Below, piece by piece: positions 10,271 to 18,553 of a DNA stretch of 64,000 bases (position 1 is the stretch's first letter; each line of letters begins with the position of its first letter). Below the pieces are notes generated by a model, which saw nothing but the letters and a program-made list of their open reading frames with translations, was not told the DNA's origin and did not search any database. Position numbers and translations under genes: made by a program. The stretch is taken from contig JAIXTW010000010.1 of assembly GCA_027483765.1 (NCBI GenBank), positions 124,001 to 188,000 on the forward strand, read 5' to 3'. Source of the DNA: Streptomycetaceae bacterium (lineage in GTDB: Bacteria; Actinomycetota; Actinomycetes; Nanopelagicales; Nanopelagicaceae).

Positions 10271-11086
10271 ATGACCGAGCTTCGCCTAACCGGAAAATCT
10301 GAGGATGGGAATCATCTCGTCCTCGTTGATAACGAAGGTGCAGAGTTCTCACTTCGCATTAGCGACACTCTGCGAGCAACGGTCAATCAACCGCGACTAA
10401 CCTCAGTGCCGACTGTTGATTCCGTCGAAACTATGTCAGTAAAAGAGATTCAGCGACGCCTGCGCGCAGGTGAAAGCTTTGATCAGGTTGCTCGAGAAGG
10501 TCGAATCACAGTTGAAAAGGTAGAACGTTTCTCTGGTCCCATCATGCAAGAGCGCGAATACATTCTCGACCGCGCCCGCGAATTAGTGATGCGTAAAGAT
10601 ATCCATCGCGTCGAAATGACTTTTGCCGATGTTGTAATTGCCAAACTTGCACCACGTGGTGTCGACACCGATGAGATCTCCTGGAACACATGGCGTCTGC
10701 TTGATGGCACCTGGCATATTGAACTTTCTTACCCAAATCGCGATGGCAATGGTGTGGCAACATGGAACTTTGATCTATCTCGTCGCGCACTTGATGCCAG
10801 CGATGCGAACGGTGCTTGGCTCATCGATGAAGATGCACCAGCACCACGGCTGACATCGGGCATCATCCACTCTGAACCAACACATCCTTCTCGAATCGCA
10901 GAAATTCTGGAAACACCCGTTATTGAAAAAGCACCGGAGAGAGCTGAAGCTCCACGCCTTGCAGTTATTCGCGAGACTCCAACTTCTGCTGATGCTCAAG
11001 ATGGAATCACCGCTCGAGCAAAAGTTCCATCATGGGATGAAATTATGTTCGGCCAAAAATCTGAAGAGAATCCAGAAGATAACTAA
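10271..11086 (+). CDS. sepH: septation protein SepH (DUF3071)
   Basis: MTELRLTGKSEDGNHLVLVDNEGAEFSLRISDTLRATV...MSVKEIQRRLRAGESFDQVA...W..WRLLDGTWHIELSY; disordered C-terminus. Confidence 0.9.
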   Translation: MTELRLTGKSEDGNHLVLVDNEGAEFSLRISDTLRATVNQPRLTSVPTVDSVETMSVKEIQRRLRAGESFDQVAREGRITVEKVERFSGPIMQEREYILDRARELVMRKDIHRVEMTFADVVIAKLAPRGVDTDEISWNTWRLLDGTWHIELSYPNRDGNGVATWNFDLSRRALDASDANGAWLIDEDAPAPRLTSGIIHSEPTHPSRIAEILETPVIEKAPERAEAPRLAVIRETPTSADAQDGITARAKVPSWDEIMFGQKSEENPEDN

Positions 11087-11146
11087 TCTGGGTGTTAGCG
11101 CCTTCCCCTCTTGTCTTTACGGTCAACTTGAGTACTCTCGTGTGGC

Positions 11147-12346
11147 ATGAAGGTACGTAAGTTATCTATAAGTTTCATCTCACTTGTACTCGTATCCCAA
11201 ATCTCTCTGCCACAAGCGATAGCTGATTTAGATGATGGGTATCCAAAAGATCAGCCAGCACCTGGACGTACATGCCCTAATTCAGAAATAGGCGCTGAGA
11301 CTGTAAGCCCTTTCAACAACAAGATATTTGCCTGCACCGAGATCAATGGTGTGAAGAAGTGGTGGATAAAGGGTGAACCACTTCCTGTTGCGCCAGCAGC
11401 CCCTACTGCAAAACCATCCACGGGCGCGAGACAAGTTGACGAAAAAATGCCACCGGAAGTTCAACACTCATACACGCTTCCGGCGAAATCTATCGCGAAG
11501 ATGAAAGTTTACGAAGATATCGTTTACTCGACTTCCTCAACGAGCCAACGCCTTGATATCTACCTCCCAAAAGGAGTTAAGAATCCTCCGCTCATGATTT
11601 GGCTACATGGGGGTGGATTCGTTTTTGGCGATGAAAATACAATGAAGTTTGACGAAAGTGCCAAACTCTTGGAAGTTTTCATCAAGAATGGAATTGCTGT
11701 TGCATCGGTGAATTACAGATTAGCAACTGAGGCTTTATATCCCGCTGCTGCTCAAGATACAAAAATGGCAACTAGATTTCTTCGCGCCAATGCATCGAAA
11801 TACGGCTTCAACTCAAATAAATTTGCAATTGGGGGCGACTCAGCCGGTTCATATTTAGCGATGTCGGCAGGATTTACTGGGAGTCAAAAATCATTATTCG
11901 ATACTCCCACCGACCCAAACTTGAAAACTAGCGCAGCAATCTCCTTCGTTTTTGACCTTTTCGGAAATGTAAATTTTGAAACGATGGCTGCAAACAAGAT
12001 CAAATACCCGTGCGGCGTGGAAGACCCTTATGCGAGTGGCGCTGACCCAAACTTTAATCCATGGTTTGGCGACACATCCCTTCCCAACGTTAAGGCTCAA
12101 CTTCAATCAGGAAATCTTTATCCCTACTTGAAAACTTTGAAGCCAATGCCTACAGTCTTTATTTTCCATGGAACAGCCGATTGCTCTGTAAGCCAATATG
12201 ACTCAATCGAACTAGATAAGGTGATTAAGAGCCAGAAAGGTACAAGCAATCTATTCCTTGTACCTGGTGAAATCCATGGAGGCCCCAAGATTTGGACCGC
12301 TGCTATGAAGCAAGTGCCAGCGCTAGCTAAAAAGTTTGCTCAATAA
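11147..12346 (+). CDS. secreted alpha/beta hydrolase (esterase/lipase, hormone-sensitive-lipase-like)
   Basis: Signal peptide; LMIWLHGGGFVFGDE oxyanion motif, GGDSAGSYLAM nucleophile elbow, C-terminal GEIHGG. Confidence 0.85.
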   Translation: MKVRKLSISFISLVLVSQISLPQAIADLDDGYPKDQPAPGRTCPNSEIGAETVSPFNNKIFACTEINGVKKWWIKGEPLPVAPAAPTAKPSTGARQVDEKMPPEVQHSYTLPAKSIAKMKVYEDIVYSTSSTSQRLDIYLPKGVKNPPLMIWLHGGGFVFGDENTMKFDESAKLLEVFIKNGIAVASVNYRLATEALYPAAAQDTKMATRFLRANASKYGFNSNKFAIGGDSAGSYLAMSAGFTGSQKSLFDTPTDPNLKTSAAISFVFDLFGNVNFETMAANKIKYPCGVEDPYASGADPNFNPWFGDTSLPNVKAQLQSGNLYPYLKTLKPMPTVFIFHGTADCSVSQYDSIELDKVIKSQKGTSNLFLVPGEIHGGPKIWTAAMKQVPALAKKFAQ

Positions 12347-12351
12347 AAAAT

Positions 12352-13458
12352 CTAAGGCTTGATATTTGTAAGTAGAGGCACTGAACTCTCGATATCTGAA
12401 TCACCGCCGTGATGGCCAACCATCTCGCCCTCTTTATCTGCCCGCATTGGATCTAACAGAACTACTCCACCGCGAGCGATGGCAATGACATCACCTGCGC
12501 GATCGGCAGCATCGAGTGAAACATCACTTCCAAATAAACCGGATTGAATTGCTGTTGCACGCGAATGCATCAAGACCTTATCTCCAAGACTTTGGCGCCA
12601 GCGCTGTATCACTTCATCAATTGCAGCGGCTGAGCCAGCCTTCTCGCCAAGGTAGAGATGACGTGCGCGGGGTTCTCCAGCGATAACAGAAATATCTGTA
12701 AGCAAGTCATTATCAACGCCCATGACTATCTTCTCTTCCACGTTAATCATCCCGTGATCTGCAGTCACCCAGATACGTGTTCCTTTAGGTGATTTATCAA
12801 TCAGCGAGCCAACAAGAGCATCGACTCCCTTCAGAGCTGCAATCCACTTTTCTGAACCAACTCCATCTGAATGCCCTGCGGAATCTAAATCGTTGACGTA
12901 GAGATAGATAAAGGATGGTGCTGCGCTAAGAGCCGCAACAGTCTCGCTCAACATATCGGAGACGATATTTGCACCTCTGTAATTTGCTCCCCTGAAGACT
13001 GCTCGCGTGAATCCAGAATTCTCATAACGCTTTGCTGCAATATGTGTTGTAGTAATTCCTGCAGCCATTGCGCGTTCGAAGAGAGTAGGAACGGGTTGCC
13101 AGATAGCTGGATCTACACGCTCATCCCACTTGAGTGAATTCAGAACTCGTCCCCCACTGCGCGGAACTTGCACTGTATAACCGAGCATTCCGTGAGTGCC
13201 AGGCATTTCACCCGTTGTCAGTGTTGCCAGACTTGTTGCTGTTGTCGATGGAAATGATGTCTGCACTGTGCCCATCGCTACGAGCGATAGCAGATTAGGT
13301 GCGTGCTCTGCATGTTTTGCTAAAACATCTGCACCAAAACCATCAATGAGAAAGAGGAGTTCGCGTCCGGATGGTGATGATCCAACGCCAAGTGCATCGT
13401 TTGCAGTCTCAAGTCCTAATGAAGAAAAGATGGAGGGCATGATTTGCGACAAGTGCAC
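12352..13458 (-). CDS. alkaline phosphatase/nucleotide pyrophosphatase family protein
   Basis: LFLIDGFGADVL, TSFPSTTATSLATLTTGEMPGTHGMLGY, YVNDLDSAGHSDG, WVTADHGM. Confidence 0.88.
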   Translation of the reverse strand: MHLSQIMPSIFSSLGLETANDALGVGSSPSGRELLFLIDGFGADVLAKHAEHAPNLLSLVAMGTVQTSFPSTTATSLATLTTGEMPGTHGMLGYTVQVPRSGGRVLNSLKWDERVDPAIWQPVPTLFERAMAAGITTTHIAAKRYENSGFTRAVFRGANYRGANIVSDMLSETVAALSAAPSFIYLYVNDLDSAGHSDGVGSEKWIAALKGVDALVGSLIDKSPKGTRIWVTADHGMINVEEKIVMGVDNDLLTDISVIAGEPRARHLYLGEKAGSAAAIDEVIQRWRQSLGDKVLMHSRATAIQSGLFGSDVSLDAADRAGDVIAIARGGVVLLDPMRADKEGEMVGHHGGDSDIESSVPLLTNIKP

Positions 13459-13547
13459 CGCGATATCTTCTCATGAGTGCCAATTCATCGCTTCCGAGGG
13501 CGTGTAGGTACCAAGAAATAGCGCAATGCCTTGGCAGAATACGCGCC

Positions 13548-15074
13548 ATGGCAACGAAGAAGGCAGCGGCTCCAAAGAAGACGGCTAAGGTCGCAGGACC
13601 AAAGCCTGGAGAATTCCCAGGCAAGATCGTCGATATTGATGTCTCTTCTGAAATGTCGGAATCATTTCTTGAGTATGCATACTCTGTTATTTATTCACGT
13701 GCGCTACCTGATGCTCGCGATGGATTAAAGCCTGTACATCGCCGCATCCTTCATCAGATGGCTGATATGGGTCTTCGACCAGAGCGTGGACATGTAAAGA
13801 GTGCGCGTGTTGTTGGTGAAGTAATGGGTAAGTTGCACCCGCACGGTGACTCCGCAATTTATGATGCACTCGTTCGCATGGCGCAATCGTTCTCAATGCA
13901 ATTGCCACTGATTGACGGCCACGGAAACTTTGGATCACTCGATGCTGGTCCTGCTGCGATGCGATATACCGAAGCGCGCCTGGCACCCACTGCGATGGCG
14001 ATGGTTGCTGAAGCTGATGAGAACACAGTTGATTTCGGACCGAACTACGACGGCCAGCTAGCTGAACCCCTGGTACTACCCGCGGCATTTCCAAACTTGC
14101 TCGTCAACGGTGGCTCCGGAATCGCAGTTGGTATGGCGACCAATATGGCGCCGCACAATTTGGGTGAAGTAATTGCCGCGACAAAGTTCCTCATTGATAA
14201 TCCAAAGGCGACGCTTAACCAATTAATGAAGCACATACCTGCACCAGATTTCCCAACTGGTGGCGAAATCGTGGGCCTCGAAGGCGTTCGTGAAGCTTAT
14301 GCAACTGGCAAAGGTTCATTTAAGGTGCGCGCCACGACTGAGATCTCTAAAGTCACATCGCGCAAAATGGGAATCGTTATCAAGGAGTTGCCATTTAATA
14401 TCGGCCCAGAAAAAGTTGTCGAGCGAATCGCTGACTTAGCAAAAGCGAAGAAGATTCAAGGAATTTCCGACATCATCGACCTTACCGATGGCCAGACCGG
14501 TACCAACGTTGTCATTGAACTCAAAAATGGCTTTGAGCCAGAAGATGTTCTAGAAAAGCTCTACAAACTCACTCCTATGGAAGATGCCTTCGCAATAAAC
14601 GCGGTAGCCCTCGTTAAAGGCAAGCCGCAAACACTTGGTCTCAAAGAGCTACTGCAAGTCTTTATCGATCACCGCATCGAAGTAGTTCGCCGCCGCTCAG
14701 AATTTCGTAAAGCAAAGGCGGAAGACAGACTTTCCCTCGTTGATGGACTGCTCAAGGCAATTATCGATATCGATAAGGTCATTAAGATCATTCGTGGCAG
14801 TGATGATGCTGCAGCCGCTAAAGATGCCTTAATTAAAGGTTTCAAACTCAACGAAGAGCAGGCAACTTACATTCTCGATATGCCGCTTCGTCGCCTAACC
14901 AAGATGAGCAAACTAGAGCTTGAAACTGAATCCAAGGAACTCAAGGCTGTGATTGCAGCCCTTGCTACTTTACTTAAGAGTGAAGATGCCATTCGTAAGC
15001 AAGTCTCCGATGAACTCACTGCAGCAAGCAAGTCTTTTGCCACTCCGCGACGTACTCGAATCGGTAAAGAGTAA
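13548..15074 (+). CDS. parC: type IIA topoisomerase subunit A (ParC-like), ending right after the catalytic core
   Basis: MATKKAAAPKKTAK... start; MSESFLEYAYSVIYSRALPDARDGLKPVHRRIL, KSARVVGEVMGKLHPHGDSAIYDALVRMAQ, RYTEARL; stop immediately after TPRRTRIGKE with no beta-pinwheel CTD. Confidence 0.93.
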   Translation: MATKKAAAPKKTAKVAGPKPGEFPGKIVDIDVSSEMSESFLEYAYSVIYSRALPDARDGLKPVHRRILHQMADMGLRPERGHVKSARVVGEVMGKLHPHGDSAIYDALVRMAQSFSMQLPLIDGHGNFGSLDAGPAAMRYTEARLAPTAMAMVAEADENTVDFGPNYDGQLAEPLVLPAAFPNLLVNGGSGIAVGMATNMAPHNLGEVIAATKFLIDNPKATLNQLMKHIPAPDFPTGGEIVGLEGVREAYATGKGSFKVRATTEISKVTSRKMGIVIKELPFNIGPEKVVERIADLAKAKKIQGISDIIDLTDGQTGTNVVIELKNGFEPEDVLEKLYKLTPMEDAFAINAVALVKGKPQTLGLKELLQVFIDHRIEVVRRRSEFRKAKAEDRLSLVDGLLKAIIDIDKVIKIIRGSDDAAAAKDALIKGFKLNEEQATYILDMPLRRLTKMSKLELETESKELKAVIAALATLLKSEDAIRKQVSDELTAASKSFATPRRTRIGKE

Positions 15075-15075
15075 G

Positions 15076-15834
15076 TTACTTAGGTCGAATTACCGCAGTT
15101 CCTTTTTCGTGGCTGAGAAATTCAAGTACATGATTTGGCATAGCAGCGGCAAACTTCTGCGCTAACTCTTTCTCACCATCGCGCCCGGCATCATCGAGCA
15201 CGACAATCGCCCTCGAACTGAGCTTCTTAACCAATTCAGCCAGCGCTGGGTGGCGTGCTTGACCATCTTCGGTTGCTGGTGGCCCATCAATAAAGAGCAG
15301 ATCTATCTCTGCCAGATTACTCAGTGCAGAAGTTTCATACCAAGTCACGCCAGAGGTATGTGGAGTCAGCGGTGCTACGCGCAAATCAACGTTAGTAACT
15401 TTATGGTTATCAAGTAGTTGCCGAGTCTTTGCTGCATACTCCCCTGAATTATCAATACTAATTACGCGTGCGTGTGGCGCGCTCTTGGCCAGCACTAGCG
15501 TGGAAACGCCAGATCCTAAATCTACGATCGTGCGAACCTCTGAGCTACGTGCACTTTCGACCAAAGTAAGTAGAACATCAGGAGAAGCAGCCCACCCACG
15601 AGTCGGCGGAATTGGTGCATCAAGATTGAGTAGGTGCAGTAACTGTGCATAGAACTCGCTCTGCCGATAATCCTCACGGGTGGAGATTTTCAACTCTCTG
15701 GAATTCTTGCGAGTCTGCTTCTCGTTGTTCATGAGTTGATTGAGTTTGGCTCCGAACTTCCTGCTCAATCGAATCTGATATACGAGTAGTACTAGGGCTA
15801 TCAATAAGAGCGCAAGGAGCGTGAGGTTAAACAT
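15076..15834 (-). CDS. membrane-anchored class I SAM-dependent methyltransferase
   Basis: N-terminal TM (MFNLTLLALLLIALVLLVYQI); TIVDLGSGVSTLVLAKSAPHARVISIDNSGEYAAKTRQLL, IDLLFIDGPPA. ATG at 15834 preferred over the 15906 call. Confidence 0.78.
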   Translation of the reverse strand: MFNLTLLALLLIALVLLVYQIRLSRKFGAKLNQLMNNEKQTRKNSRELKISTREDYRQSEFYAQLLHLLNLDAPIPPTRGWAASPDVLLTLVESARSSEVRTIVDLGSGVSTLVLAKSAPHARVISIDNSGEYAAKTRQLLDNHKVTNVDLRVAPLTPHTSGVTWYETSALSNLAEIDLLFIDGPPATEDGQARHPALAELVKKLSSRAIVVLDDAGRDGEKELAQKFAAAMPNHVLEFLSHEKGTAVIRPK

Positions 15835-15893
15835 GGGTCCGAGTGTAGGGGGCGCGAATTGGCAAGGTAAATACTGTGGGAAGATACGCCCAA

Positions 15894-17492
15894 ATGATTG
15901 CAACAACTGCTCTTGAACTTCGCGCTGGTGCGCGCCTTTTGGTCTCGGGAGTCACAGTACGTATCAACAGTGGCGATCGCATCGGATTCGTTGGTCGAAA
16001 TGGCGCTGGAAAATCAACTCTCGCAAAAGTCCTCGCAGGTGAAACCCTGCCGGCAGGTGGCGGAGTTCAACGCACCGGCAAAATTGGTTACCTTCCACAA
16101 GATCCACGCACGGGTGAAGATCAAGGAACTGCACTAGACAGAATTTTATCTGCGCGCGACCTAGACCAAATTGCAATACGTATGGCGCAAGTAGAACACG
16201 AGATGTCTACTACTGAAGGCGCAGAGTTGGAAAAAGCGCTCGAGCGTTACACCCGCGTAGATGCTGAATTCAGCGCCGCCGGCGGATATGCCGCAACTGC
16301 TGAAGCGGAAGCAATTGCACACTCGCTAGGTGTTTCTGAGTCAGTCTTTAATAATCAGCTCGACACTCTTTCAGGTGGTCAGCGCCGACGTATCGAACTT
16401 GCTCGCATTCTCTTCTCTGGCGCTGAGACTTTATTGCTCGATGAGCCAACAAACCACCTTGATGCTGACTCGATTGTCTGGCTACGTAACTACCTCGTTA
16501 ACTACGCAGGTGGGCTCGTCATCATCTCTCACGATGTGAACTTGATTGAAACAGTTGTAAATAAGGTCTTCTACATAGATGGCAATAGAAACGTTATCGA
16601 CGTTTATAACCTGGGCTGGAAGCAGTACCTCTTGCAGCGCGAACAAGATGAACATCGCCGCAAGAAAGAGCGCGCCAACGCGGAGAAGAAAGCTGAAATC
16701 TTGCAGAAGCAGGGCGAAAAGATGCGCGCTAAGGCCTCTAAGGCAACTGCCGCTCAAGGCATGTTACGCAGAGCTGAAAAACTTCGATCTTCACTCGATG
16801 ATGTTCGCGTCAAAGATAAGGTTGCAAAACTTCGTTTCCCAACACCGGCTCCTTGTGGCAAGACTCCCCTATCGGGTGAAGAACTTTCTAAGAACTATGG
16901 CTCACTTGAAATCTTCACCGATGTTTCTTGCGTTATCGATAAAGGTTCCCGCGTTGTAATTCTTGGACTTAACGGCGCTGGAAAAACAACGCTGCTTAAG
17001 ATCCTGGCCAACCAACTCGAATCCGATACTGGAAAAGTTGAACATGGACATGGTCTCAAGCTCGGTTACTACGCGCAGGAACATGAAATGCTCGACTTCG
17101 AGCGAACCATTCTTGAAAATATGATGTCCTCAAAAGATGACCTACGTGAACCAGAAGCGCGTAACGTGCTTGGTTCATTCCTCTTCATAGGTGATGACGT
17201 ACATAAGCCAGTCAAAGTTCTTTCTGGTGGAGAACGAACACGTCTAGCGCTTGCGACTCTCGTTGTATCTGCTGCCAATGTTCTGCTTCTCGATGAGCCT
17301 ACAAATAACTTAGATCCAGCATCACGTGAAGAAATCTTGGGAGCACTTACCGAATATCAAGGCGCTGTCATCATGGTCTCCCACGATGAGGGCGCCGTTC
17401 AGGCCCTTAAGCCGGAGCGAGTGATTTTGTTACCTGATGGCGATGAAGATATTTGGAAAGATGAATACTTCGACCTAGTCAGTATTGATTAG
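15894..17492 (+). CDS. ABC-F family ATPase
   Basis: Two NBDs: GRNGAGKSTLAKVL / LSGGQRRRIELARIL / LLLDEPTNHLD and GLNGAGKTTLLKIL / LSGGERTRLALATLV / LLLDEPTNNLD; no TM segments. Alternative start 15876. Confidence 0.95.
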   Translation: MIATTALELRAGARLLVSGVTVRINSGDRIGFVGRNGAGKSTLAKVLAGETLPAGGGVQRTGKIGYLPQDPRTGEDQGTALDRILSARDLDQIAIRMAQVEHEMSTTEGAELEKALERYTRVDAEFSAAGGYAATAEAEAIAHSLGVSESVFNNQLDTLSGGQRRRIELARILFSGAETLLLDEPTNHLDADSIVWLRNYLVNYAGGLVIISHDVNLIETVVNKVFYIDGNRNVIDVYNLGWKQYLLQREQDEHRRKKERANAEKKAEILQKQGEKMRAKASKATAAQGMLRRAEKLRSSLDDVRVKDKVAKLRFPTPAPCGKTPLSGEELSKNYGSLEIFTDVSCVIDKGSRVVILGLNGAGKTTLLKILANQLESDTGKVEHGHGLKLGYYAQEHEMLDFERTILENMMSSKDDLREPEARNVLGSFLFIGDDVHKPVKVLSGGERTRLALATLVVSAANVLLLDEPTNNLDPASREEILGALTEYQGAVIMVSHDEGAVQALKPERVILLPDGDEDIWKDEYFDLVSID

Positions 17493-17543
17493 TAGGCACT
17501 GAACCTTCCTCGACGAAGAGTGCAAGATGTAGGCTTTCACGCT

Positions 17544-18533
17544 ATGAAAAAGGTAATTTCTGGGCTGATCTTCTCCCTTTTACTTACTTTGCTCCCTTCA
17601 GTTTCATCTTATGCCGTCCTATTTGGCCAAAATGCGACAGCAGATCCGAATGCAGTCAAAGTCAGAGGTGGCTCTGGATTTCTGTATTCGGAAAGAATCA
17701 TTCTTACCGTTGCGCATGTAATTGACACCTCTGGTGGTGTGGCGGAGTGGGAACGCGATGGCGTCATTTACAACCCAGGAATCGTGACTATAGCTGGACA
17801 AAGAACATACAAGGTTAAGAAGGTCCTAATTCCAAGTTCATATTCAAAACCAGATTTCGAAAAGGGCATTCAAGGTGTCGATGACCTTGCAGTCATCATT
17901 CTGAATGAAGATATGCCAGTAGCCAAGAAAGCTTTGATTGCAACTGAAGAGCAACTGATCCGTTTTGCGGCAGAAAAGTCAAAGGTGGAGCTAGTTGGTT
18001 ATGGCATGACTGATGGAAGCCAAAGAAACGCAGAATGGGAGGAGAGGATTAACAGAGCACCAAATAAGTTAACGAGTACTTTGTTGTCCCCCAAATTAGT
18101 CGTTGAGTCCTACAAACAGTATCCGAATGTGGATTGGCGGAAAATTGAGAACTCAGGAGTTTACGGAGTAGTTCAAGATACCAAATTAAAGCAAGGCCAT
18201 ATTTGTGATGGAGATTCGGGTGCTGCTTTTTTTGTAGAGGAAGACAATATTCGATATGTTCTCGGCACGACTGGACTGGGAATCACTAATGATTGTTCTC
18301 CGCCCGAAGGTGGATACGGATTACCTTCGATAAGTTTGATTGACCCTGCCTCTAAGCTGAGAGATTTACTTAGTGCTGCCGAAAAGATTGTTGAAGAAGA
18401 CAAAAAAGCAGAATTCCTTAAGGCTAAGGCGGCACCTTCAAAGAAGGTGACTATGACTTGCATCAAAGGAAAACTAACCAAGAAGATTACTGCCTTAATT
18501 CCGAAGTGCCCAGCTGGTTATAAGAAGAAGTAG
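17544..18533 (+). CDS. secreted trypsin-like (S1) serine protease with a basic C-terminal tail
   Basis: Signal peptide MKKVISGLIFSLLLTLLPSVSSYA; LTVAHVID (His), DDLAVIIL (Asp), CDGDSGAAFF (Ser); C-terminal TCIKGKLTKKITALIPKCPAGYKKK. Confidence 0.88.
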   Translation: MKKVISGLIFSLLLTLLPSVSSYAVLFGQNATADPNAVKVRGGSGFLYSERIILTVAHVIDTSGGVAEWERDGVIYNPGIVTIAGQRTYKVKKVLIPSSYSKPDFEKGIQGVDDLAVIILNEDMPVAKKALIATEEQLIRFAAEKSKVELVGYGMTDGSQRNAEWEERINRAPNKLTSTLLSPKLVVESYKQYPNVDWRKIENSGVYGVVQDTKLKQGHICDGDSGAAFFVEEDNIRYVLGTTGLGITNDCSPPEGGYGLPSISLIDPASKLRDLLSAAEKIVEEDKKAEFLKAKAAPSKKVTMTCIKGKLTKKITALIPKCPAGYKKK

Positions 18534-18553
18534 TACCAATATTGGAAGTGGAA

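Noticed and set aside
13473-13547. Upstream extension of parC (MSANSSLPRACRYQEIAQCLGRIRA)
   Set aside because: Non-conserved-looking translation of the intergenic region; MATKKAAAPKK at 13548 is the better start.
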